11,969 nt of DNA, from the NCBI GenBank assembly GCA_030673725.1, contig DAOVIL010000006.1, forward strand, positions 1 to 11,969, written 5' to 3'. The position numbers and the translations under genes were made by a program. Positions 5,651-11,605 of the stretch are shown here, piece by piece (within the stretch, counting starts at the first letter, position 1; every line of letters starts with the position of its first letter). Origin of the DNA: Candidatus Aenigmatarchaeota archaeon (GTDB lineage: Archaea > Aenigmatarchaeota > Aenigmatarchaeia > QMZP01). The notes under the pieces are model-generated. The model did not search any database. It was not told the origin of the DNA and saw only the letters and a list, made by a program, of their open reading frames with translations.

Positions 5651-5983
5651 TCATATCATATCATTGATATCGCCCAGGTATTCCTGAGAAAGATACTTCT
5701 GCTTTTCTTCTGTTTTCTTCTTAGGTGTTGCCTTCTTCTTGGTTTTCTTTGGCACAGGAGGTTCGTATCCTACGAAATAGCAGGCGTTAATCAGGTTACT
5801 TCTGCCACCCTCTTCTATCTCCAGGCCGAAAAGGAAGGGTTCATTGGACCTTGGCACCACTTCCAGGACCCTGTAAGGCTTGCCCCTTCTGGGCACGGGG
5901 TTTCTCCCGTTGCTGGCCTGGGGATATTTATGGCTAAGCTGGACTATCTGGTACTTCTTGAAGCAGTATTCGAACTTGACCAT
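5651..5983 (-). CDS. Small putative SH3-like barrel protein with Lys-rich tail
   Basis: A 110-residue protein with no known family. Residues 1-75 look like a beta-rich domain: YQIVQLSHKYP, RRGKPYRVLEVV (32-43), FLFGLEIEEGG (50-60), then INACYFVGYEPP. The pattern G-x-x-Y-R-V-x-x-V, followed by strands and a glycine turn, is shared with the adjacent 82-residue protein, so the two may be distant paralogues with an SH3/KOW-like barrel. Residues 76-96 are Lys-rich (PVPKKTKKKATPKKKTEEKQ), suggesting nucleic-acid, ribosome or acidic-lipid contact. I start it at the ATG at 5983; a TTG one codon upstream is less likely. It lies 19 bases after its neighbour's stop and one base from the stop of the convergent coiled-coil gene. 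Confidence 0.7.
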   Translation of the reverse strand: MVKFEYCFKKYQIVQLSHKYPQASNGRNPVPRRGKPYRVLEVVPRSNEPFLFGLEIEEGGRSNLINACYFVGYEPPVPKKTKKKATPKKKTEEKQKYLSQEYLGDINDMI

Positions 5984-6001
5984 CAAGAGAATTGAGAATC
6001 A

Positions 6002-6012
6002 GTTATTTATTC
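6002..6012 (-). promoter_or_regulatory. Possible TATA box for the 110-residue protein
   Basis: On the minus strand GAATAAATAAC overlaps the end of the upstream 82-residue gene and is centred about 24 bases before the ATG at 5983. It could allow independent leaderless transcription in addition to read-through from upstream. Lys/Asn codons at a gene end are AT-rich, so chance occurrence is possible. Confidence 0.4.
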
Positions 6013-6251
6013 TTTTTCTCCTTGTGCACCAAGTGCTTGCCTATGGGCGTCATTTTGCCCGTGTTGTCAACCAGGTATATCTGCTCCTTTCCCTCAGGCG
6101 TGATCCTCACACTTTCCACCCTGTAGGCAATCCCTTCTGTGAACCTCTCCTTCTCTCCGCCTTTGAAGTATTTCCTGTCGATGCTGACCCAGTCATCCCT
6201 CTTTATCTTCTTACCTAAAATCTTCCCGGCCAGGTCCTTGAAGTAGCTCAT
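6003..6251 (-). CDS. Small putative SH3-like barrel protein
   Basis: An 82-residue basic protein with no recognised family. A short amphipathic N-terminal helix (MSYFKDLAGKILGKKI) precedes an apparently beta-rich domain: DDWVSIDRKYF (19-29), GIAYRVESVRI (40-50), EQIYLVDNTGKM (56-67), and a Lys-rich end. The domain resembles the first part of the downstream 110-residue protein. The two genes are likely co-transcribed. The gene diverges from the Vps4-like ATPase gene, sharing a 51-base intergenic region whose AT block is equidistant from both starts, so co-regulation is likely. By loose analogy, crenarchaeal CdvA carries a PRC-type barrel and recruits ESCRT-III to the membrane; whether these proteins do anything similar is speculation. 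Confidence 0.7.
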   Translation of the reverse strand: MSYFKDLAGKILGKKIKRDDWVSIDRKYFKGGEKERFTEGIAYRVESVRITPEGKEQIYLVDNTGKMTPIGKHLVHKEKKNK

Positions 6252-6270
6252 ACTGTTTATAATTCACCGC

Positions 6271-6284
6271 TAATTTATTAAAAA
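6271..6284. promoter_or_regulatory. Shared AT block of a symmetric divergent promoter
   Basis: TAATTTATTAAAAA is centred near 6277, which is 26 bases from the plus-strand ATG at 6303 and 26 bases from the minus-strand ATG at 6251. The element could be read by TBP in either orientation. Neither gene has a Shine-Dalgarno sequence, so both transcripts should be leaderless. This ties expression of the ATPase to that of the small barrel-protein pair. Confidence 0.55.
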
Positions 6285-6302
6285 CCAATACAATCTGATA
6301 GT

Positions 6303-7451
6303 ATGGGTGACCTGAGAAAAAGCCTCCTGAGGACACAGCTCCAGAAGGAACTGGCAAAGGCAAGGAAGATGCAGAAGGAAGGCGACCAGAAGGGGGCCGG
6401 CTTCCACTTCACCAGGGCCGGCGCGATATCCAAGAAGCTTGCTGAGATTTCCCCAAAGAGGAGGGCAGAGGCGATGTACCACAACGCAGGTGAATATGAG
6501 GACCTGGGCAAGACTCTCCAGAGCGGCCAGGCCAGGGGGATAGCTGTGGATAAGGGGCCTGCTGACAAGCATGTAGCTGATGCTGTGATAGACAACCTGA
6601 TCGTCTCTGTGAAGCCTGACATAACATGGGAGCAGATAGGGGGGCTGCCTGACGTGAAAAGGACCATAAAGGAGGCCATAATCCTTCCATTCATAAAGGA
6701 GAAGCCGCCCTTCATCAAGTCTACCAGGACCATACTGTTATACGGGCCGCCAGGGACAGGCAAGACCCTTCTTGCGAAGGCCGCCAGCAACACGCTAAGC
6801 GCCACATTCTTCGAGGCCAGGATATCCAGCCTGCTGTCAAAATACTTCGGGGAATCCAGCAAGCTGATATATGCCCTCTTCCATAAGGCCAGGAAAGAGG
6901 AGCCTTCAGTCGTCTTCATGGACGAACTGGACTCTGTGGCCACAGCCAGGGGCGGGGGGATGAACGAGGCCACAAGAAGGGTGCTGGGCGAGTTCCTTAC
7001 GCAGATAGAGGGCTTCAACACCAAGAAGGACGAGAAGGTGCTGATAATAGGCGCCACCAACAAGCCCTGGGACCTGGACGAGGCCATAATCAGCAGGTTC
7101 CAGAGGAAGATATACGTGCCCCTGCCTGACGAGAAGGCGAGAAAGGCGATATTCAAGATTCACCTGGAAAGCGCCAAGTCATCAGTGGACCTGGGCGAGC
7201 TGGCCAGGAGGTCAGAAGGGTTCTCAGGAAGGGACATCTCATCTGTCTGCCAGGAGGCGATAAACCACATGGTAAGGGAGATGAACACCAGCCTGACAGA
7301 CCTCACATCAAAGCAGGTCTCCAGTTACAGGCTCAGGAGCAGGCCCCTCAGCGAATCAGATTTCCAGGAGGCCTTCAGCAAGATAAAAGCGGCGACAAAG
7401 ATGCCGGAGCTCAAGAAGTACGGGGACTGGCAGAAAGACTTCGGCGGCTGA
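6303..7451 (+). CDS. cdvC: Vps4/CdvC-type AAA ATPase with N-terminal MIT-like domain
   Basis: A 382-residue single-AAA protein of the meiotic clade, which disassembles and remodels ESCRT-III filaments. Residues 8-74 form a three-helix MIT-like domain (ELAKARKMQKEGDQKGAGFH ... AEAMYHNAGEYEDLGKTL). Within the ATPase domain, Walker A is GPPGTGKT (148-155), the pore loop is KYFGESSK (180-187), Walker B is VVFMDELD (203-210), and sensor 1 is GATNKP with Asn253. The arginine-finger segment SRFQRKIYVPLP keeps Arg265 but has Ser264 where Vps4 usually has a second Arg. The C-terminal helix (SDFQEAFSKI ... YGDWQKDFGG) ends like Vps4. A single AAA domain excludes Cdc48, and the absence of an N-terminal coiled coil/OB region and HbYX tail argues against a proteasomal ATPase. 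The ATG at 6303 fits a leaderless promoter. The stop is two bases from the convergent gene. Confidence 0.9.
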   Translation: MGDLRKSLLRTQLQKELAKARKMQKEGDQKGAGFHFTRAGAISKKLAEISPKRRAEAMYHNAGEYEDLGKTLQSGQARGIAVDKGPADKHVADAVIDNLIVSVKPDITWEQIGGLPDVKRTIKEAIILPFIKEKPPFIKSTRTILLYGPPGTGKTLLAKAASNTLSATFFEARISSLLSKYFGESSKLIYALFHKARKEEPSVVFMDELDSVATARGGGMNEATRRVLGEFLTQIEGFNTKKDEKVLIIGATNKPWDLDEAIISRFQRKIYVPLPDEKARKAIFKIHLESAKSSVDLGELARRSEGFSGRDISSVCQEAINHMVREMNTSLTDLTSKQVSSYRLRSRPLSESDFQEAFSKIKAATKMPELKKYGDWQKDFGG

Positions 7452-7453
7452 TA

Positions 7454-7855
7454 TTATTCTTCCTGGTCACCGAACGCGCCAAGGTTGATGAATATCCCCA
7501 GAACGCTGCCTTTGGGAGGGTAATGAACATGGTTCTCAATCATCTGGTGGACATGTCCGAATGAATTGGAGAACCAATCCCCTTCATTGGGTTCTGTGCC
7601 TACTGGTCTTTCTGTATTTTCCGGCAGTTCATGGTATCTCTTGTCCAGCCCTCTCTTACTTGCCTTCCCTTTCACAAAGACCATGACATCATTGAACAGC
7701 GTTTCCGGGGTCCCCAGCCTGACCAGGGAAGCGGCGAACTCCGCGAACGTGCCATAGAACCTGGACCCGTCTCCGTCAATCACCCTGTCCAGATACTTCA
7801 GGACATTACTGCCATAAATCTCCACACTTGAAGGCCTTTTTTCTGCGCTGTCCAT
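7454..7855 (-). CDS. Uncharacterised 133-residue protein
   Basis: I do not recognise this family. It is predicted to be cytoplasmic and acidic overall, with no signal or membrane segment. A His-rich patch, HVHQMIENHVH (101-111), could bind metal, and the C-terminus is GIFINLGAFGDQEE. I prefer the ATG at 7855 over one three codons upstream (7864): a TATA element centred near 7878 is about 23 bases from 7855 but only 14 from 7864. The gene lies downstream of the CCA-adding enzyme on the same strand but appears to have its own promoter. Its stop almost abuts that of the Vps4-like gene. Confidence 0.65.
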   Translation of the reverse strand: MDSAEKRPSSVEIYGSNVLKYLDRVIDGDGSRFYGTFAEFAASLVRLGTPETLFNDVMVFVKGKASKRGLDKRYHELPENTERPVGTEPNEGDWFSNSFGHVHQMIENHVHYPPKGSVLGIFINLGAFGDQEE

Positions 7856-7871
7856 CTTATCCATTGGGACA

Positions 7872-7883
7872 GTTATTTATATC
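7872..7883 (-). promoter_or_regulatory. TATA box of the 133-residue protein gene
   Basis: On the minus strand GATATAAATAAC is a canonical TATA element in the 36-base gap after the CCA-adding enzyme gene. Its distance from the two candidate ATGs selects the downstream one (7855) as a leaderless start. Confidence 0.6.
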
Positions 7884-7891
7884 CCTTTCGG

Positions 7892-9301
7892 TCACAGCAC
7901 TTCCTTCTCGAAGTACTCCATCATGAATTCGCCTATCTCCTTCTTCCTCTTGACGAGCTTTAGCAGGCCGTCCAGCTTAAGTAATCTGAAATCCTTTGAG
8001 ACGCCCTTGGCGACATGTGAGGGTATGCCCTTCTCCCTCAGTGCCTTGAATGAGTCTGACAGGCTGTCCTTCATCTTGGCCTCTGCCTGCTTCCACTTCC
8101 TGTGCACCTCTGCCACCCATTCCCCGTCATCACTGACCAGTATCCTTCCCATAGGCCTGTACTTCTTCAGGAAGCTCTCTGAGTGCTTCTTGACGTGTAT
8201 CCTGGGCCCCACTATCCTCCTGACATTTGGAAGGTCCCAGACCTCCATCTCCATCAGTATCAGGCATGTGCCCTTGGTGAATTCAGGGTCTGACCAGACA
8301 TCATACCCTATCACATGGAACTCGTATTCCTCCATTATGTCCCTCAGCCTCCTGGCTGTCTTCCTGAGCTGCGGCCAGAGAACATCCTGTATGACCTGGG
8401 GCTGATTGAATGTTATCCCGAGCATGAGGGTCTTCCTCTTCTTCACTTCCTTCTCTATCCTTCCCAGGGTTATCTTCCTGGGCTTCCTGAAGAAGAATGT
8501 CATGCTCGGCTTCTTCCTGAACCTCCTGCAGGAGTCCACCAGCCTGGCGAAGTTGGCAGGCGAGATGGCAGCAGCCACGTTCCTGAGGGGGTCGACAGGG
8601 TCTATCAGTATCAAGGGCTGGCCTTTGAACCTATTCAGTATCTCCCCTGGGGCAGGATGGTGCTTCTCAGGGTCTATGAAGACTTCGCCTGCCTCCCACC
8701 TGGAGGCTTCCTTCACGAATGCCTTGAATGAGCCGTAGTATACTATAAGGAGCTCGCACAGGTAGCCTGACAGCCCCAGGACCCTGGTGTCAGAGCCGTA
8801 CACGCCTATCCCCTTTGCGAAGCGCTTCAGCAGCCTCACCTCAGGCACCAGGTCAGGCCTGAAGACCGACTGCAGCCACCTGTTGTGGAAGGGTGTCCTG
8901 TCAACAGCTGACTTTATCTTCTTGGCGGACTTCAGCTTGTAGCAGGGGACGAAGTCCACTGCATATTCCCCCACCTTGGCCCTCACATAAGGGTGCTCTG
9001 CATACGCTATCTTGTGCTTGCCTTTCAGCTTCCTGACTATCCTCTTCCCGAACTCTATGCCGAGCTTCTCCAGCTGCTGCCTGGATGTGTCCTCAGGGAA
9101 CATCATGAAGACATCGAATTCCTTCTTGTCAGGCATGTATGTTCCCCTTGTGTAGGAGCCTGCAAGTATGTGGGAGAGCTTGTGGGGCTTTATCACCTCA
9201 TCTGTGGCCTTCCTCACCTTCTGGACCATCACCTCTGCCTTTGCGTGCTCCTCTGGGCTTGGCGTGACCTTCCCCAGGACAGAATTTAAAACTTTCTCCA
9301 T
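7892..9301 (-). CDS. cca: Archaeal (class I) CCA-adding enzyme, tRNA nucleotidyltransferase
   Basis: A 469-residue enzyme that adds or repairs the 3' CCA end of tRNAs using CTP and ATP without a nucleic-acid template. The nucleotidyltransferase signature is AGSYTRGTYMPDKKEFDVFM (47-66): GSY/RGT, then acidic residues Glu61 and Asp63, with the third carboxylate Asp116 in EYAVDFVPCY. These correspond to the Glu-x-Asp plus Asp triad known from the Archaeoglobus enzyme. Other family segments are RTPFHNRWL, VRLLKRFAKGIGVYGSD, GLSGYLCELL and LIDPVDPLRNVAAA. Length is normal for archaeal CCA enzymes (about 440-480). The MEKVLNSVLGKVTPS start is typical, and a TATA-like block about 26 bases upstream implies a leaderless transcript. 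It is divergent from a 68-residue Cys/His protein. Confidence 0.96.
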   Translation of the reverse strand: MEKVLNSVLGKVTPSPEEHAKAEVMVQKVRKATDEVIKPHKLSHILAGSYTRGTYMPDKKEFDVFMMFPEDTSRQQLEKLGIEFGKRIVRKLKGKHKIAYAEHPYVRAKVGEYAVDFVPCYKLKSAKKIKSAVDRTPFHNRWLQSVFRPDLVPEVRLLKRFAKGIGVYGSDTRVLGLSGYLCELLIVYYGSFKAFVKEASRWEAGEVFIDPEKHHPAPGEILNRFKGQPLILIDPVDPLRNVAAAISPANFARLVDSCRRFRKKPSMTFFFRKPRKITLGRIEKEVKKRKTLMLGITFNQPQVIQDVLWPQLRKTARRLRDIMEEYEFHVIGYDVWSDPEFTKGTCLILMEMEVWDLPNVRRIVGPRIHVKKHSESFLKKYRPMGRILVSDDGEWVAEVHRKWKQAEAKMKDSLSDSFKALREKGIPSHVAKGVSKDFRLLKLDGLLKLVKRKKEIGEFMMEYFEKEVL

Positions 9302-9333
9302 GATTATAATTGGGAGGGTCTACTAATAATTAT
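9302..9333. promoter_or_regulatory. 30-bp divergent promoter with interlocked TATA boxes
   Basis: ATTATAATT (9303-9311), directly next to the CCA-enzyme start codon, is centred about 25 bases from the plus-strand ATG at 9332. The block at 9324-9333, which runs into that ATG, is centred about 26-27 bases from the CCA-enzyme ATG at 9301. Each gene's TATA box thus abuts or overlaps the other's start codon, so simultaneous initiation should be sterically impossible. Confidence 0.55.
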
Positions 9334-9538
9334 GTTAAAGCCACGGCAGAGGAAATGCCATGACATCTTCAGTGACGGGATGAACTATATTGATAACAGC
9401 ACCCTGGAAGAGTACAGGATGGACGGGAGACAGCTGCTTTTCATAGGGGTACAGAAATGCGGACATTGCCCTGAGAAATGCGAGCATTACCATAAGGCTG
9501 TGGGGCGCCTTTCAAAACCGAAGCCCGTCGGCCTATAG
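9332..9538 (+). CDS. Small Cys/His protein, possible zinc-binding
   Basis: A 68-residue protein that I do not recognise. Residues 43-54 read CGHCPEKCEHYH, a compact CX2CX3C cluster with His45, His52 and His54, and a further CysHis pair is at residues 9-10. This could form a zinc site or a small treble-clef-like element. The centre (LEEYRMDGRQLLFIGVQKCG) looks like beta strands leading to a knuckle. It is basic at both ends and has no signal peptide. The ATG at 9332 fits a leaderless promoter. The start codon overlaps the TATA region of the CCA-enzyme gene. The following surface-protein gene starts 36 bases after its stop with its own TATA box. Confidence 0.65.
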   Translation: MLKPRQRKCHDIFSDGMNYIDNSTLEEYRMDGRQLLFIGVQKCGHCPEKCEHYHKAVGRLSKPKPVGL

Positions 9539-9542
9539 GATG

Positions 9543-9552
9543 CCTTTTTAAG
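9543..9552 (+). promoter_or_regulatory. TATA box of the large surface protein gene
   Basis: CCTTTTTAAG in the 36-base gap is centred about 27 bases before the ATG at 9575, giving a leaderless start. The purine run AGGAAGGGGG (9551-9560) is too far upstream (about 14 bases) to be a good Shine-Dalgarno site. Confidence 0.6.
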
Positions 9553-9574
9553 GAAGGGGGCCAATTAACAATAG

Positions 9575-11605
9575 ATGTCCAGATACCTGTGCATCGGGAC
9601 GTTACTTCTTGCAATGCTTATCCTGACCAACGGTGCCTATGCCGCCACATGCGGGGGCACGACACCCTGCTCATGCGGCGACACGCTTACCACGAGCCGC
9701 ACGCTCACTGCATCAGACCCTGTGACAACAACACCCTGCCCCTGGAACGGCCTTGAGATAAACACGAGCATAGCAATCCTTGACTGCGGAGGGCGTTCGA
9801 TAACAGGCTCTGCCACAGGGATGAACGGAGTGTACACCCCCAACAACCTTGCTGTGTTATATGTTACAATCAAGAACTGCAGGATATCCAATTTCTACAA
9901 CGGTATATGGATGGGGGGGACTTCAGCCTTTACAACAATCAGCAGCAACACGATAACAGGAATCACCAATGCAGGCGTGCTGATAAACAGGTCCATAGGC
10001 AACAACATAATAGAGCATAATGTCGTGAGCAACAATGATGCCACCTATGCTGTAGGCATATGGATAATAAACAGCATGGCCAATGATATCGTTGTCAACA
10101 ACACAGCGAACAACAATGCCTGGGGCATCGCTGTGGAGGATACCGCGGGCACACAGGTCAAGAACAACACAGCCAACAGCAACACGAACAGCGGGATTGA
10201 CATATACTATGTCAGGCACAGCACGATTGAGAACAACACGATCCTGAGCAACAAGAACGGTATCAAGGTATGGGGAGGCGCTTTCAGCAATTCGCTCTTG
10301 AGGAACACAGTGAAACTGAACGGCATCGGCATAGAACTGGACTCGAGCGTGGCGACCCACACGGTTGATTCCAACACTGTCTGCAACAGCACGACCAATG
10401 ATTTCAGTGTCGCCTCTTCAGGCCACAGCGGCACGAACAACATCTGTGACAATGCTGTCGGCTGGAACGACCAGGGAACCACCGGGTGCACCTACAGCTG
10501 CGCTGCCCCTCCTCCTTCCACGTGCACTGACGGGACAGCGTACGGCCAGTGCTCTACCACGCTTCCACAATACTGCCAGAGCGGGACGCTTGTAGATATG
10601 TGCAGCACATGCGGATGCCCCACCGGGCAGAGCTGCAACACGACGAATGAGGGTTGCTATGTGCCACCCACACCGACATGCACCGACGGCACATCATACG
10701 GCCAGTGCTCCACCACGCTTCCACAATACTGCCAGAGCGGGACGCTTGTGGACAATTGCAGCACATGCGGATGCCCGACCGGCCAGAGCTGTAACACGAC
10801 GAATGAGAGCTGCTACATACCGCCCACGCCGACATGCCAGGACGGGACACCTTATGGCCAGTGCTCGGCTGTGACCAAGCCTTACTACTGCTTAAACGGG
10901 ACCATTGTGAACAGGTGCACTGTATGCGACTGTCCACCCACAGGCACATGCAACCCGTCAGACGAGATATGCTACCCTGCATGCGCTGACGGGACGCCTT
11001 ACTACCAGTGCTCCATCACCATGCCGCAGTTCTGCGACGGCGGGACGCTTGTTGACAAGTGCCAGGTCTGCAGGTGCCCGGCAGGCCAGACATGCGACGT
11101 GACGACCAACTCATGCTACACAGGCCCGACACCCCCTGTCGTGCTCCAGTGCTCTGTGGACGCTGACTGTGGGGCGGGCAAGTACTGCAGGACAGGAGCC
11201 TGCGCCACGCAAGAGCCTGTTGGAACGGCCTGCGACAGGGACGAGCAGTGCGCGTCAGGCCACTGCATCGACAGCGCATGCGTGGAGTGCCTGGAGGACA
11301 CGGAGTGCGGCGGCACCCAGAAGTGCGAGGATTACGCCTGTGCTGACATAATCTGCCCAGAGGGCGATATCGTGGACCGCGGGTGCGTGCCGTATGAGTG
11401 CACAGAGGATGCCAACTGCGCAGAGACCCAGGAATGCGTGAGCAACAAGTGCATCGGGCTTGCGTGCCCAGAAGGCCAGGTGGCCAGGGCACATGCTTGC
11501 GTTGGGGCTGCCCTGCCCGGGGTGGGGGACGGCCTCTGGATGTATGCAGCGGTCATTGTAGTCATTATAATACTCATCATCCTGGCCGCGAAGTTCATTT
11601 TCTGA
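9575..11605 (+). CDS. Large surface protein: beta-helix, Cys-rich repeats, C-terminal membrane anchor
   Basis: A 676-residue protein likely displayed on the cell surface. Residues 1-23 are a signal peptide (LLAMLILTNGAYA). Residues about 65-290 show the Asn-rich periodicity of right-handed parallel beta-helix (NosD/pectate-lyase-like) repeats, with many N-N-T sequons (NNTANNNAWGI, VKNNTANSNTNSGID, IENNTILSNKNGI). Residues 317-515 contain four tandem modules of about 46 residues with eight cysteines each. Residues 526-642 form a second Cys-rich region of short CxxxxDCxxxxxC-type units. LWMYAAVIVVIIILIILAAK (654-673) is a C-terminal membrane anchor. No catalytic site is seen; roles in adhesion, glycan binding or cell contact are inferred from architecture. 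The abundant cysteines imply extracellular disulfide formation. The gene ends 11 bases inside the convergent methyltransferase gene. Confidence 0.88.
   Translation: MSRYLCIGTLLLAMLILTNGAYAATCGGTTPCSCGDTLTTSRTLTASDPVTTTPCPWNGLEINTSIAILDCGGRSITGSATGMNGVYTPNNLAVLYVTIKNCRISNFYNGIWMGGTSAFTTISSNTITGITNAGVLINRSIGNNIIEHNVVSNNDATYAVGIWIINSMANDIVVNNTANNNAWGIAVEDTAGTQVKNNTANSNTNSGIDIYYVRHSTIENNTILSNKNGIKVWGGAFSNSLLRNTVKLNGIGIELDSSVATHTVDSNTVCNSTTNDFSVASSGHSGTNNICDNAVGWNDQGTTGCTYSCAAPPPSTCTDGTAYGQCSTTLPQYCQSGTLVDMCSTCGCPTGQSCNTTNEGCYVPPTPTCTDGTSYGQCSTTLPQYCQSGTLVDNCSTCGCPTGQSCNTTNESCYIPPTPTCQDGTPYGQCSAVTKPYYCLNGTIVNRCTVCDCPPTGTCNPSDEICYPACADGTPYYQCSITMPQFCDGGTLVDKCQVCRCPAGQTCDVTTNSCYTGPTPPVVLQCSVDADCGAGKYCRTGACATQEPVGTACDRDEQCASGHCIDSACVECLEDTECGGTQKCEDYACADIICPEGDIVDRGCVPYECTEDANCAETQECVSNKCIGLACPEGQVARAHACVGAALPGVGDGLWMYAAVIVVIIILIILAAKFIF
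10523..11119 (+). repeat. Four tandem coding repeats (eight-cysteine module)
   Basis: Units start at about 10523, 10679, 10835 and 10982 (spacings 156, 156 and 147 bases), inside the large surface protein. The consensus is C-x-D-G-T-x-Y-x-Q-C, then PxxC, GTLVDxC, xxCxCP, GxxCN and a final CY. Units 1 and 2 are nearly identical at the DNA level, including synonymous positions (for example both contain CACGCTTCCACAATACTGCC), whereas units 3 and 4 have diverged. This points to a recent duplication of one unit within an older array. Confidence 0.85.

Noticed and set aside
6278..7156. A 292-codon open frame on the minus strand opposite the Vps4-like ATPase
   Set aside because: The plus-strand frame has every AAA motif in order. 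The antisense frame is Ser/Leu-rich with no recognisable feature and extends through the divergent promoter.
6303..7451. Assignment of the AAA ATPase as proteasome-activating nucleotidase or Cdc48
   Set aside because: There is one AAA domain, no N-terminal coiled coil/OB domain, no C-terminal HbYX tail, and the MIT-like N-terminus and Vps4 C-terminal helix fit better.
10523..11119. Periodic repeats that might be taken for a CRISPR array
   Set aside because: The period is about 150 bases, the repeats are in frame within one open reading frame, they differ mostly at third positions or by conservative changes, and no short spacer/repeat alternation or cas gene is present.
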